A stretch of DNA of 64,000 bases from Druceiella hillmani (GCA_039881145.1 JAYKKI010000134.1:1398001-1462000), one strand, 5' to 3'; shown: positions 36,448 to 52,060, counted from the stretch's first letter. A program made the numbers and translations. Notes: generated by a model not told the origin, from the sequence alone.

Positions 36448-39400
36448 ATACTTTTCGAAAAGAATAATTATTTAATGAAAGACAATATTTTTAGCACATT
36501 TTTTATTGCATATTTTCACTGCTGGTACTTGTTGCTATTTTTTGCGTATTTTTACTTTTTAACGCATTTAAATTTTTTCCATTTCTATACCTATCTAGAG
36601 ATTATTTAAAAATAGTTCTTCAATTTTTTGCTAACTACCTGCAAATGTCAAGTAAGATATAATCATATCATTAGACAACGAAAAGAAGAGAACGTTTAAC
36701 GGATTAGGTTATTGGGAAATATAACCAAATATTTTTATCAGAAATTTTTCCCTAGAACATCTTAAATATCATTAAAGTAGTTAAATAAAAATAAAATAAA
36801 TTATCACCGTTTCCTATTTAAGAAATTGTGAAAAACATTTCATAGAAATATTAAATTTTATAATTACTACCGAACACAAAGAATAGTAAATCTTTTGCAA
36901 AAAAAGTATTTTTTTCAAAAACACAATAAGGGACATTGCATTTGCCATGCAGCTAGGTACATGGGTAACAACGATAATGTTGCGATAAAAGTGTATATTT
37001 ACACCTCTGTACTTGAAATCATTTCATGCATATAACTTTATGATTTTGTTTTTTCTACACACTATTTAATTTAAACTTTTTATACTTAATTGTAATAAAA
37101 AATCACCATTAGTTCCCTGTGACCTTTATAATATACCGGGTTTAAAAACATAGAAATATGTATTTAAATATGAACCTCTGCATTGCACAATTAGGTTTTG
37201 ATATAATATTATATTCAAATATTATGGTTTTATTCTTATTGTCTCAATAGTTATCGTCAGGTGATCTGAACCGTAAAACAGGGACAAACAGAATGAACAC
37301 TCAAAAAGGGTCACAATTTTTTATACAATATCAAATTACTGAGACGCTATCAATTGACTCCTTTTTCTCTCCGTTTTTCACCCCTCCCCCTGATAAAAAT
37401 GCCTTATAAATTAATTACTGATGACCTTAGATCGCACAATATCTTACTCTACATTGCTCATAGATGTCATTACTACAGAAAAAATAAATTTTCTTTATAT
37501 ATTTGTTAATAAACGATTATATGAATATTCCACAAAATATAAGGGTAATGGTGAAATAACATAAAACTTAAAATGTTAAAAAACTGTAAAAAGAAAGAGT
37601 TAAATGGAAATAAATTCAACATTAAAGTTGGTAATAGCATCAAGGCTATGCAACTTAACGAGTTTCTTAATCACTAGGTGATAAATGTATATACGGATGT
37701 GGACTCCTCGTCCATCTGAAAACAGACGAAGACATACACAAAGACAGATATGGGTTATAGAATTATAACATATTAGTGAATGAGAAATATTTTCAAACTT
37801 TTATTAAAACCCCAATTAATCAGTTATTGCTGAATGAAAGGTGGTGGGTGTCTCTTATCAGGACTGGAAAGGAAGAGAAAGTGGTTCAGTTAAGGAATAG
37901 GAATAAAATTTAGGGAAAACATGACACAATAACAATACATGAACAAATTGACATAGCCAGCATTCAGCCGGTGCCAGAACAAAAAAAAAGATTTTTTTCG
38001 TAGTATCTTTTTTTGAATATACTTAATATTAAAAAAAATTACGTAATGCGAAATATTTGCTTTAATCATACTTTTAAATCGATATTAATATTCAATAATT
38101 TTTCTATGAGTATAAATTGAATTATTTTTGATAGATTATTTCTGGAGGCTGTATATCGCCCAAGATATTGCCACATATCGCCCAAGATATTGAATAAATA
38201 TATGGACTATTTCGTTAATAAGCTTAAAAACAAGCTTAGCTCCGTTTGAAGACATCTTTAACTCATGAACATGACATGATTAAATTATAACTTTTTTCGT
38301 CATCTACTACAGTTTTAACAACACTTAAAATAATTTCTAACACTAATTATTCTATTAAACATTTTAAATTACTCAAACTTGAGAGCTGTGTTCTCCCTCT
38401 GAGGCTGGTTGGATGCGATTCCTATGAGGCACCAAAAAGGTGTAGGTAAGGTTCGATTTATTCGGGAACTTTATTTCCTTTCCGATACGATTTATTTTCT
38501 TCAAGTCTATTTGAATTTTTAAATGACCAGTTGATCTTTATTTGATGTAATGTTTAGTAAACGAAACAACATATATTCTGTTCAAAACTGTAATCTGTAA
38601 TATATGTTATATTTAGTTCAGAATTATCTTTTTTAAATAATGGTAAAAGTTTTTTAATATAACAAATAAACAATATTTTTTTTAAAAGTATTAGAAATTT
38701 GACGTCCTAATTATTTACAATATGAAATATCGTTTCGAAAAAACAAACCTCGCTCCTCAATTAAGTTGTATTTTCGATACCTCATTGATTATTGCGAACA
38801 AAGTCATAGGCACAGCTAGTGTATAATAACACAATAACTGCAGCAACATTTTATTTAATTAAAGTATGAGACATAGAATATTAAGTATGTGAAATATAAT
38901 AATACATTTTTTTTCATGGTAAAACTTAGTTTTAAGAGCTGTTTCAGAACAGTTTCAGAGTTATATGAATTTCGCCTGTATTTTGTAGTATAGTTGTGTA
39001 GTATCCTTGTTACGATGCGTAGCTATGGCCAGAAGTCGTTGTATACATTTATATCCATCGCAATCTTGTTGTTGTCTTTTATTTTAATAACCTTGTGACC
39101 ACACCCTGATCTAACATTGACTATCCCCTTCCCCCACTTGGTCATCTATACTTCTCGTATATTTGATCCTTCGCAAAAATGTGCGTCGCCTACCTGTGGT
39201 GATCGCTATGCCATTGTTGACCGCAATTGTCACTATTAAACGCATTGGTAGGTCGTTGAAGGTTGCCCAATACATGTTTCACGTATCCTGATTATTCCAA
39301 TCTACGTACCATTCGCATTCACGTGGTTACAATTTCTGGTAAATAAATGAAATTAATTCGAAGTCAAGCGCAATTAAATGTCTGTCGAACCAGAGTGAAA

Positions 39401-39930
39401 ACTTCAAAAAACCAGTAAGCATTTTACTTCCACAGAACAACAAAGCTATAAATATGGTGTGTAATGATGATTGTGCCAATGGAAATATCACGTTATAAAA
39501 AAACACGAGAATATAAGAAAAAGACAACAAAAGTGAACACTAAAATTATTAAAAAAAATGAACACTTAAAAGAAAAAAAAAAGTAAAACGAATCCGCAAA
39601 TCAATTTCCGGTATCTACTCAAACATAGATGAAAAAAAAGCTAGTCTGTGATGAACATTAAGGTCAAATTGTCCAGTGTAATCATTTTAAATATCCTTAA
39701 TGAAATTAGTGACTTTAGTTCAAAAATAATCCACGAAAGAAGAATATAATTTTTAACCAAAATGAGTTCCGTATTTTATTTATTTACCCGTCAATAGCTT
39801 AACTGGTTTATAAATCCGTCTATATTTTAAAGAAATTAATTAACACTACATGCAAAAGGAATTGAAACAAATATAACCATGAAAATTATAAAATTCTTAA
39901 GGCTGACTTTCTTACTACAAAGCTATAAAA
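36448..39930. other. Long non-coding stretch
   Basis: An 18-bp direct repeat ATATCGCCCAAGATATTG (38153-38170 and 38175-38192) stands out. 39050-39330 is a comparatively complex island of unknown nature (GTGCGTCGCCTACCTGTGG, TTGGTAGGTCGTTGAAGG). No gene recognised. Confidence 0.55.
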
Positions 39931-39954
39931 TATATATGTGTATATATATACATG

Positions 39955-40019
<65 letters not shown>

Positions 40020-40086
40020 TTGTGTGTGTGTGTACGCGCACGCGTGTATGTCTGTGTGTGTGTGTGTGCGTGTATGTGTAAATATA
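39931..40086. repeat. Compound (TA)n-(TG)n microsatellite
   Basis: Alternating TA to about 40009, then TG repeats with CGCGCACGCG in the middle. Low-complexity reading frames over it are artefacts. Confidence 0.95.
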
Positions 40087-40774
40087 TAATTATATGCACA
40101 ATAAAATATCTAGAACTAAACAAAAGAAAATGTATTTCTAGCAATTATTTGGTCTCTGGACTTTTCGGAATACTCTGGACTTTTTTAATAAATTACGAGT
40201 AGCTATGAGTGCGATGTCGATTAAATGAATGGCTCGACGAGTAACTAAAAGCCATCTGCTATGTTCTCTTTTTCCGGTCTGCCGCTTGCTGGCGAAAATA
40301 ACATGGCCGGATATCAGTTAATAATTATCACTATCGTTCACGACATTTGAATATTCTAAATCGTCCCCCATCCTGACTAATGTAAACTTAAAGGATTGTA
40401 TGAAGAGTAAGACTGAAAGCTGTTGGGATATTCCAAAGCCCTCACCAATTTACCTTATAGAATAATATTCAATATACTCAAAGAACTCGATATTCAGTAC
40501 GTTTATAGAACGAATAACTACCAAAAATATGTAAAACTGCTGAATATTAAAGATAAGTGGTATTATGAATTTCTGTGCAAACTCACAATTGGAATATGGC
40601 TGTTTATAATATTTTAATTAATTTCTTTCTTCTCTATTTTGTTAGTTTTAATCATAATTTATAGGAAACATGACAAGTAAATTAAATTAATCTCATTCAT
40701 TCCTTCAAAATGAAAACTCTACACTGTTCAATGATTTATTTTTTCTATTTATAATAGCCTCATTTAAGAAATAT
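40087..40774. other. Left flank of the terminal-inverted-repeat transposon
   Basis: Ordinary background. The frame 40423-40617 has no recognisable domain. Confidence 0.5.
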
Positions 40775-41236
40775 GGCATTTCACGCCAAGCGGACAACGA
40801 AAAAAAAGTCAGTTCCTGAAATTTGTTCATATTCTGTTTGATTATACTTCTAGTGAACATGGATGTGCACACCAATTTTTTTTCGTGTGGTGCTTTATTG
40901 TCGAGTTACGAGCTTTTGAAAATTAACAATGTATGAGGAATGCATTTTTTGGATGCTTATTTTTTTAACCAAACAATTTGTGATAAAACTTTATAAACAT
41001 TGTTCCTTGAAGTAAAAGTATGCAGTTTTTAATTTTTCCATAGAATTCGAAATTCGAATTTTTTTTACTCGTCGTAAACCGGAAGTGAAGATTCAAATCG
41101 ATATTCGAGTAACTTCGACATATTTTTTTTTTCAATATTTTTTATTAGAATTATAGCGTTATAAATACTAATACTCCAATAAAAAAATTAAAACGTGATC
41201 TCTAATAGTTTAGGATACAGAGCATGTAAAGTACAT
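40775..41236 (+). repeat. Left terminal inverted repeat
   Basis: It runs from GGCATTTCACGCC to GAGCATGTAAAGTACAT. It pairs with 43780-44248 at about 95% by eye, differing by small indels and substitutions (for example CAGTTCCTGAAATT against CAGGTCGTGAAATT on the reverse complement). Confidence 0.95.
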
Positions 41237-41667
41237 ACACATCGCGCCCGGTTTCTAAGAAGTTCGGGGTTATTTGTTAATACTTCGCTATTTACACTTC
41301 ATTCGGTTATGTTAACATGCAAAATAAATCAAAATCAATTGAATTAAATTTTTGAGAGTAAAATATATGTAATTGATAACATAAATATTTCTCATTAACG
41401 AATTCATACAAAACAATGACAATGTTGTGATATACGACCAGTAACGCCATCTCGTAGTGAGTGATGAAAACTATTACTAACCCAGAATAATATCGTCGTT
41501 ACTTGCTAGAGAGAGACAGCTATATGACGCGTAACTGTCCCGCTCGTAGTTCGAATTAACCGTTATTGTTAGTTGAAGCTTTGACCGCTCATCGGCTAGA
41601 CGCGTTACTATTTTCTATTTGATTTAAAATTTATTATTACGGTGATCGGTGTTTTAATCCGTTTCTC

Positions 41668-43474
41668 ATGGCTCCTCATAAGAAGCGCGTGAAAGTTAGA
41701 AAAATATATAACGCATTAAGTGTAACGTGGACAATTTCGCCCAATGTTTATGTATGTGAATCGTGCAGGAAACGACTGTTATGTGAATCACCACCTGAAG
41801 AAAATATTGTCCAGTCACAATTTAGTTAGGCATCAAGTGATTATTTACAACCAAACCAAGACAAAAGCTTTATTTCTGAAGATAAATACCAACACATCGC
41901 ACAACAGACAGATATGTTAACAGAAAAGAAAGAAATTTTGAACCAGCTCAAAGAAAAGTTTATTAATCCCTCCACTTCTACTTCCGTTAAGACCATGATA
42001 CTCACTATTGCACCGAAGTCCTGGAGTGAGAATAAATTATCTCAAGAATTCGGAACATCCCGACGCCAAGCAAGAAAAGCTAAGAAACTACTTCGCCGAA
42101 CCCTCGCGATGGTCGCAAATCATCTGCCGAAACTGAAAACTTGGTAAAAAGTTATTAACTTCGTGAAGATATTAGCAGAGTGATGCCAGGTAAAAAACAT
42201 TTCGTATCTTTTAAATTAGACGATGGAAAAAGGACACATGTGCAAAAACAACTGCTTATGTGCAATATAGATGAGCTTTATCAAAAGTTTAAAATAGAGC
42301 ATCCGAATGTAAAAGTTGGCTTAACAAAATTTTTTACCTTAAGACCAAAACAATGTATTTTCGCGGGAGACTCTGGGACACATATGGTATGTGTCTGTAT
42401 GTACCATCAAAATGTTAAGCTAATGTTGAGAGGAGGGGATGTTGCCAACCTAACATCTGGTACTACCATGCATCTTTCATCTTATAAAGAATGTCGTAAA
42501 ATGATGATGTGTGCCAATCTAACGCCGGAATGTCATTTAATGACAACAAAGATAGTAAAATCTCCAAACGAAAATTGCTCTTCCCGTCCTGGCTTAAGTG
42601 GAATACGTGATCATTTAAAAACGGTATTCGATGACAATGATGTGACAAACATTCAGTTTGAAAAATGGGAAGGTACAGACCGCCTCACGATAACCACCCA
42701 AGTGTCTTCTGCTGATGACTTTGTTGATTGCTTGTGTATCGCTTTAGATTTATTAAAGCCACATGCTTATATCGCTGATCAACAAGTTCTTTACTTTAAA
42801 ACTCTTAAAGAAACTATCTTTGAAGGTGAAATTCTCGTGCAATGTGATTTCGCCGAAAACTACAGTTTTGTCGTTCAAGATGCTGCCCAATCGTTCCATT
42901 GGAACAATGACCAAGCGACGCTTTTGACATCTGTGTTTTATTATAAAGATGGAAATGAAATAAAACATGGGAGCATCGTCATGATTTCAGACGATTTAAA
43001 ACACGATACTGCCACGTTCTATGCTTTTCAAAAAATACTTTACCAGCACCTAGCTGACCATGGGATTGCGGTTTCTATCTTAAAATACATCACAGACGGA
43101 GCTCCTCAACTTATTATAGACAAGATTTTAACATAAGCGCAGAATTACACTTTCACGCTACGTCGCATGGAAAAGGACCATGTTGTGGGTTTTGGGGAAA
43201 CCTTAAACGTCTGGCAACCCGCTCCAGTTTACAGTCTACGAATAATGCGATAACTACACCTTTCAGATTGTATGAGTGCGCAAAATTATGGTTGATTGAA
43301 ACATCTGTATACTACTGTTCAAAGGAAAGTATTCAAGAAGAACGAGATTTTCTACAAGTTCGTTTTGCTTCTGCCATTACTGTTCCTGGAACAAAGAAAC
43401 TTCATGCTTTTTTCCAACCACCGAAGGTCTATTGGTTAAAAGAACCAGTCAAAGTGCAACTGGGAAAATTGTAA
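41668..43474 (+). pseudogene. Transposase pseudogene of the long-TIR element
   Basis: Probable DNA-cutting and joining enzyme of the element. Start ATG 41668 gives MAPHKKRVKVRKIYN and then a CESCRK metal-binding-like pair of cysteines. TAG at 41827 interrupts the frame, which continues to about 42095 (QEFGTSRRQARKAKKLL), shifts frame (NPRDGRKSSAETENLVKSY), meets TAA at 42156, and then is open from 42159 to 43136. That core carries MPGKKHFVSFK, LRPKQCIFAGDSGTHMVC, CMYHQNVKLML, CDFAENYSFVVQDAAQSFHW, VMISDDLKHDTATF and ITDGAP. A further frameshift near 43100-43130 (with perhaps ten residues lost) leads to AELHFHATSHGKGPC, NLKRLATRSS and the C-terminus ending 43474. The CDF, ISD and TDG aspartates and the HGKG block are likely catalytic-fold residues; that is inference. 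I recall similar uncharacterised proteins repeated in hydra and insect genomes. Confidence 0.88.
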
Positions 43475-43569
43475 AAATTATAAAATAAAACTATATACTA
43501 TAATACTCTCTCAATAAAAACGTACCTGTCCTACAAAATTGACTAAATAGTTTGATTTCAATTACCTAA

Positions 43570-43629
43570 ACACCTAGGTCCAATACACCTAGGTCCAAAC
43601 GGAGACACCAATACACCTAGGTCCAAACT
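43570..43629 (+). repeat. Short repeats between transposase gene and right TIR
   Basis: ACACCTAGGTCCAA occurs three times with irregular spacing (starting near 43570, 43585 and 43614). These could be local duplication or internal binding sites of the transposon. Confidence 0.8.
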
Positions 43630-43779
43630 GTGCTATTTTCTGTTTAACCAACATAAAAAATAATTCAGCTGTTCAGATTTAGGTTTGCGAATATTAGTAT
43701 TTTATTCATATAATTACTGCTTTAATTCGACAGTGGCTCATTTCAAGCAGCGATATGTGTTTCCCTCACTTCGAGGCGG

Positions 43780-44248
43780 ATGTACTTTACATGCTCTGTA
43801 TCCTAAACTATTAGAGATCACGTTTTAATTTTTTTATTGGAGTATTAGTATTTATAACGCTATAATTCTAATAAAAAATATTGAAAAAAACATATGTCGA
43901 AGATACTCGAATATCGATTTGAATCTTCACTTCCGGTTTACGATGAGTAAAAAAATTCGAATTTCAAATTCTATGGAAAAATTAAAAACTGCATACTTTT
44001 AACTTCAAGAATGTAAAGAAATGTTTATAAAGTTTTGTCACAAATTGTTTGATTAAAAATGATAAGCATCCAAAAAATGCATTCCTCATACATTGTTAAT
44101 TTTCAAAAGCTCGTAAGTCGATAATAAAGCACCACACGAAAAAAAAATGGGTGTGCACATCCATGTTCACTAGAAGTATAATGAAACAGAATATGAACAA
44201 ATTTCACGACCTGACTTTTTTTTTGTTGTCCGCTTGGCGTGAAATGCC
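43780..44248 (-). repeat. Right terminal inverted repeat
   Basis: Reverse complement of the left TIR, ending TTGGCGTGAAATGCC at 44248. The inner boundary is ATGTACTTTACATGCTC at 43780. Confidence 0.95.
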
Positions 44249-46643
<2,395 letters not shown>

Positions 46644-47044
46644 GTAAATATGATAGTTCAAGTGTACAGCGTATTCTTTTTAAACTTACGATAATACGTT
46701 TTAAAATATTATTATCACATTTAACCATATCCCGAAATATGTCTTTAATAGACGTGAAAATATAACGAATTCCTCGAAAGTTATATTTTTACGTCTTTTT
46801 TTATTAGATTATTAATAACTTTACTTTTATATGTTTGTCTACTTTTAGTGTTCGTTATTTAAATAAAAGGCGTGAAATATAAAACCAGATTATATAATCT
46901 TATATAATTTAGCTTTTAAAAAGGATTTTCTATTGAAATAAATCTAAAACAACAATTTATATGATTGAACATATCGCCGTTTTTCGATGAAAAAAGTTAT
47001 ATAAAATATTATACAGAAAACTCGTAATGTAGTTTTTTCTGAAT

Positions 47045-47270
47045 AAATAAGTTTATGTTTTTATAAAAAAAATATGTACATTAACTAGCAGAATTGCCAT
47101 AACCATTAGAGTGTGAGTTCTAAGTGTACAGAAATATCGCAGTACGGATTTCACTTAGAGTACATAAGTTTATTTTCTTAATGAAAAAATATGTATTTTA
47201 AGTAGCACAAGTGCTACTATTGGAGTTCCAGTTCTAAATTTATAAGCAGAAAATAGTTTTACTTTGAATA
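47045..47270. repeat. Diverged tandem duplication, about 115 bp x 2
   Basis: Copy 1 (47045-47160) and copy 2 (47163-47270) share ATAAGTTTAT, AAAAAATATGTA, TTAA(C/G)TAGCA, ATTAGAGT / ATTGGAGT and (A/C)AGTTCTAA. Similarity is modest and the array is old. Confidence 0.7.
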
Positions 47271-48172
47271 TATGAGTATGTAAGGAAACAAAATCGAACC
47301 TAAGCAGCGATGTCCAAACATTTCAATATATATTTACGTTAATGGGACCCGAAACTTATAAGATACGTTAAATAGCACTCAAGAAAATATATTCAATGAT
47401 TTAATGAGGGTATGCTTTAGGAATTTATAAAGAAAAATATTTTTTGGTAGCTTTTCATAGTAAAAACATTATTTAAAAAAATGCACGACAGGTTATTCAA
47501 ATCGGTCGTGCGCTCTCCATTAACTTACAATTTGTTAAATTAAGAGTAGTTACTTCGTAATCCTTCAGTGCTATAGGTAAACATTTGTGTAAACTTCCTT
47601 TATCAGACTAATAATTTCTTCCTATTTAATACGCACTTACATAATAAGTTATAAAATTGATGTTTTTAAAAGCTATATAAATGCAAAAAAATAGTTGTCC
47701 ACTGTCAACAAGTAAAAATTTCGACTTCATTTTAGCGTCACTTTCAACAATCGAATCATTCTGAAAAGACCTTGCCAACAGTAGCTCTAAAATATTGTTA
47801 CGTACTCGTAAACCCATATTGTGAAAATGTCAGTGTGCTATCGTGTGTAACAGACCACTTTATGCGAACAAACTTTCCTGTCTGCGTGTCGATAAAAAAG
47901 CTGTATAACTGTAAAATCTTGTGAGATGAGAAGCTTTGCCGTATCATATTTTCCCCTTGATCTCTTGTAAATGCTTGGGATGAACTTAAAGGTCACTCGC
48001 CATTTCTATCTCTTTGCTAAAACAGACGTGATCGCTACTTAACTTTTGTTTAACTTCAATAATTATTCCAAACTGTCGTAGCTTGAACTAGTACTTTCTT
48101 AAATATCCGTTGACCTTGCTATGCGTAATTATACTTGTGGGCTATATTTAAATGGTGAGTGGAAAGGAATGG

Positions 48173-48214
<42 letters not shown>

Positions 48215-50040
48215 TCGCTACGACAAGAATACTATAACGGCGAGAGCGACTTATCGGCCAACATCGGTGCGTCAGGGGAAATCAACATCGTGAATCCATA
48301 AATCAACAACGACGATTTGTTATGATTACTCATAAACATTTTCGAAAAATTTAAACTACTCACTCAATTCATTCATTGCATGTGAAAATTTTCATCCAAA
48401 TTGAATTCACAAAATGAACGTACTGAATTTAAAAAGGATTCAATTGTTTATACTTAACACTATTCAGATTAAACATTTCCGCACCACTTTTTTTTCCGTT
48501 TTGTTGGTTAACTTTAGTAGATGAATATCTACTATCACCGACTTTTATTTGGCCTATACGAGGTAAACAATCGTGTCATACGTAGTTTCAAAATATATTT
48601 ATTTCCTATATTTTAGTGTAAAACATTGCATGTTTGTTTCCCAATTTAGTTTATTCAGTCAGTACTCATGTAATTACTTCAAATAATGCAATATTATAGA
48701 CGGAATCAATATCGGTCCGTCAATGTTAAGATTAAAATTGTTTTACTTAAACTGACCTATACTGACTATCGTGGTTCTAACTTTTTGTTATTTCCAAACA
48801 AAATGAACATTTTTCTCTATCGATATCAATACAAATGTATACACAAAGCTTAGAATGCGTCCCGTCACCCACGTCTCTTCCAAATTATCCTCCAGAGTGA
48901 TGTTACCGATTTAAGCTCTTTTTATTTGATTGAGCGTATCATTAATAGGTTGACTGTACCGTTGACGTGAAATGCTACTTGAGTTAATTAGTTGATACCG
49001 CGATGTGAAATATTGCGCCAAAACGTAATTGAAACTTTTTATAATCATCGACTCTGCTTGAATTATTATGTTAAAACTATTAGTTCATTAGTTAGAGCAC
49101 TAAACTCAAAATGTTTTTATTGTTTATGTGGTGATAGAAAATTATGCTTTGAATATCATCTAAAGTAGGTATTTCAGTTGAACCCATAAAAAATACTGTC
49201 TATTTATCGATCTCAATTTAGATCCTGTCAGAGTTATATCATTTATCAATATTTTATATGTAAATATCACTTTTATGATTTACAATGATACTTTATAATT
49301 TACAATAATATGTATAGGTACAAGAAATAAACAAAATATAAATAAAATTTCTAGTTTTATATTTAATATTGGAGAAGTTTAAAGTAGAATTAATTAAGCG
49401 ATAAATATATTATCAATATTAAAAAAACCTATTAAATACAAATAGAAATAGCTCGCACTACGAGTTTTGCATACACTGAGGGCATTTGTAAATATTGAAT
49501 TTGAAGTAATCTCTTTGCAAATATTAATATAATTTCTACCCATTTAAATACATTTTCTCCAATAAGTGTCATTCGTAGGCATAAAATATTAGAAATTTCT
49601 TAAAAACTGTGCAATGTACCACCATATTAATAGTTTCCCAGTAAACTTTAGTGATGTGTTTTTTATAATTTTAACTTTAACAGTTACCGAAATGAGTGGA
49701 TAAATATATTTTTGTGGAAATTTAAAAATATATCTCCACAACTATTTAAACATTTTTCAAAATAACAATCAAGTTCTGAAAAATCGTTTTGGGAATTATA
49801 AGTAATTATGGGAATTTATAAGTAATTTTTTCAACTGATATCCCACAGGCTCATTTTCGATATACATATTAAATATATGGTTATAATCATCATATATATT
49901 AATACGCTATGGTTAAGATGTTACACTCCCTTTTTAGAAAAAACCTCACAACTAATCCACATAAATTATATATAATTTTATAGATAATTGCTTGCTCTAC
50001 CGGCATCCACAACTAAAAAATGTATTATTGCTATTGTTTT
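47271..50040. other. Non-coding stretch
   Basis: Contains the TA array at 48172-48212. A more complex island at 48235-48320 and another at 48840-49030 (CGTCCCGTCACCCACGTCTC) are unidentified. No gene. Confidence 0.5.
48172..48212. repeat. (TA)n microsatellite
   Basis: About 40 bp of alternating AT. Confidence 0.95.
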
Positions 50041-50272
50041 TGCAAATTAATTATTTATTAAAATTATATACACAAAACAGCAATGCTGCCATCTAAAGCT
50101 CAACGTTAATATAATTGACGGTCGGTAAAATTTTTGTTTAATTTCAAATCCACTCACGTATAAATAAAGTGGCGCTTTAGCTCAATGCTTTTGATACTTG
50201 CGCCTCTATATGTCAATTTTAGTAAAATATTTGTTTGATCTGTCATCTGAGCTTCATAATGGAATAAATAAT

Positions 50273-50299
50273 GCGAAGACTTCGCACGGGTCACGCTAG
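50273..50299 (+). mobile_element. 3' terminus of a (non-autonomous) Helitron
   Basis: GCGAAG (50273-50278), one loop base, CTTCGC (50280-50285), ten bases, then CTAG (50296-50299) followed by T. A short GC-rich hairpin about ten bases before CTRR, inserted before a T, is the defining 3' end of Helitrons. The upstream few hundred bases (about 50085-50272, less AT-rich) probably belong to the same element, but I could not locate the 5' TC end, so the size is unknown. It is on the opposite strand from the Helitron helicase relics at 55.5 and 61.4 kb. Confidence 0.7.
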
Positions 50300-50789
50300 T
50301 AAATATAAATGGAGGACAATATGTTTATTACTGTACCCTATTTTAGTAAATATCACTTTATTATTATTATTGTCATGGTCTCCTGTTATGATTTCTGTAA
50401 ATAAATGGTTATTAATAACATAATAGTACCATTTTCATTTCGATTGTTATAATGTTGTAAAATTGTATTCTGCAAATACTCGTTACGTATAATCAAACTG
50501 ATTATGAATAAAACTTTGCTTTCAGTAGATGTAACAGGGACTTTATTTACCTGACTAATATTTTTTCCAAGTAGAAATACGACAATAAATGGTTTTAATT
50601 CGGAATTTTGACTTAAAATATTACATAATATACCGGAAGCACTTTTTCATAATATAATATTTTATCTGTTTTGATTGCTGCCGTCTAACTTTAGTATTAC
50701 TGAATTTAATTTAAGCACATAATAATTTGAAAAAGGCAGTTTTGAAAATACATAAAATTATAAAGCTAAATTTGGAGGACAAGATTAAT

Positions 50790-50910
50790 GAAAACTAATA
50801 TTTGTTTTTTTTTGGTTTTTCTGTTTGCTTATTTGCTTTTATGCGGCGGTTGTGAAAGTTACTGTATGGATTTAACTGTTGTAGTTTTTAGAATCTAAGA
50901 AGGAACATAT
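50790..50910 (+). repeat. Duplicated non-coding block 1, copy B (weak)
   Basis: Partner of 9870-9990; see there for the shared segments. Confidence 0.4.
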
Positions 50911-51074
50911 ATTTATTAGAAATGACGTCTATTTGTTTATTGGTTTCTACGCGACCACTTTAGAATACAAACAACAATGCACTTGCCATCGTTTGTATTG
51001 TAAAGTGAAATTTGTGTAATTGAAAATATATCATAGCACCACGAAATGGATTAATCAGAATTATTTTTGTTTTT

Positions 51075-51150
51075 GCTAGGCACCTTGTCTACGATTATTT
51101 AGTAACCAACTTTGATCGTACTTATACCGACATGGTATTTTTATTTAGCT
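51075..51150 (+). repeat. Duplicated non-coding block 2, copy B
   Basis: Partner of 10290-10350, with CTTGTCTACGATTATTTAG, AACTTTGATCG and GGTATTTTT. Confidence 0.6.
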
Positions 51151-51754
51151 TTTCCAATGTCTTATTTTAAGATTCATCAAACATTTGTTATCTACTTTAG
51201 CAACACTTAAATCATAAATTATAAGCAAAGTAATTCATATCACATAATTAAAAATATTTGCATTTACTAGAGCTTTACGCCAAGTGAAGAAAATTTATTT
51301 ACCGTTTCCTCTCCACCCCTATTATTTCAATCATACCCGAACACCAACGAAAAGAGAAATAGTATGGAAAAATATTTTAGAGTGACATTGGTACATAGAA
51401 AGATTCCTTTTAAACCATAAATATGATTCTGAGACAAAATGTGAACTACTTAACACAAAATAAAACTAGAGAAACGAACGATGCAAGGAATGCAGAACTC
51501 TGTAAATAAGTGTAATTGTTTTTAACAATAATTTAATACATGTTTATTACAAATTATTATATTTACAATGAACTTATTTTTTTAATTAATTTTTTGGTTT
51601 TGTTTTAAATATTTATTTCCATTACATTTTTATTTGAATCTAAAAATTATAAAATAATTTTGGTGAAAATTTATTACTTTATTCAGTTTAGTTTTAAATT
51701 CTATAAAAAACTGTTGCCCGACATTTGTTACTTCTACATATTAAATATCTCTTA

Positions 51755-52060
51755 TTTGGATAAAGGCTTATTAATCGAGAGCTCGGATAACAGCTTTGCT
51801 GACCCATCTTGGGGATCTGACTCCAAGGTTAAGAAGGCTGTTTGCAAGCCCTACCCCTTATAGTTTAAACTTAGGTGCTTAAAGTCTCTTTACACATAGC
51901 ATACTATCACAACGGCTTTTGTCTCTCGTCAGCAGAAGCGCAAAGCCCGTAAATGTAACCCGTTCCCTCCGCTAATAACATCCTCGTAACAATTTGCATA
52001 AACCTTAATTTGTGTACGCAATTTATCAGAATCTCGTCTCGGCAAGCTGGCGTATAAAAT
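51755..52060 (+). repeat. Duplicated non-coding block 3, copy B
   Basis: Partner of 10905-11195, including the 18-bp identity at 51985-52002. A small plus-strand frame (51660-51863) overlaps its first half and a minus-strand one (51929-52123) its second half. Neither is open in copy A, so both are regarded as chance. Confidence 0.88.

Larger units (their letters stand above)
40775..44248 (+). mobile_element. DNA transposon with about 465-bp terminal inverted repeats
   Basis: The element is bounded by long terminal inverted repeats (40775-41236 and 43780-44248), both starting GGCATTTCACGCCAAGCGG from the outside, and encloses a broken transposase gene on the plus strand. Total length is about 3.47 kb. 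Left flank AAGAAATAT and right flank CCAAATGCT do not form an exact target-site duplication, so the duplication is either decayed or of a length I could not read. Long TIRs of this size occur in Mutator-like and a few other cut-and-paste groups, but I do not assign the superfamily from that alone. Confidence 0.93.
50300..51754. other. Left part of duplication copy B, mostly unalignable
   Basis: Apart from duplicated blocks 1B and 2B (listed separately) nothing is recognised. Confidence 0.5.

Noticed and set aside
40775..44248. Assignment of the long-TIR element to Mutator-like elements
   Set aside because: TIR length alone is suggestive, but no 8-10-bp target-site duplication is readable and I cannot place the transposase by motif.
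47045..50299. A single 3.2-kb Helitron-type element joining the tandem repeat at 47.1 kb (ACTAGCA) to the 3' end at 50.3 kb
   Set aside because: No 5' TC terminus or internal continuity could be shown.
51660..51863. Small coding gene in duplicated block 3
   Set aside because: The aligned frame in the partner at 10905-11000 has several stops; the conservation is not codon-patterned.
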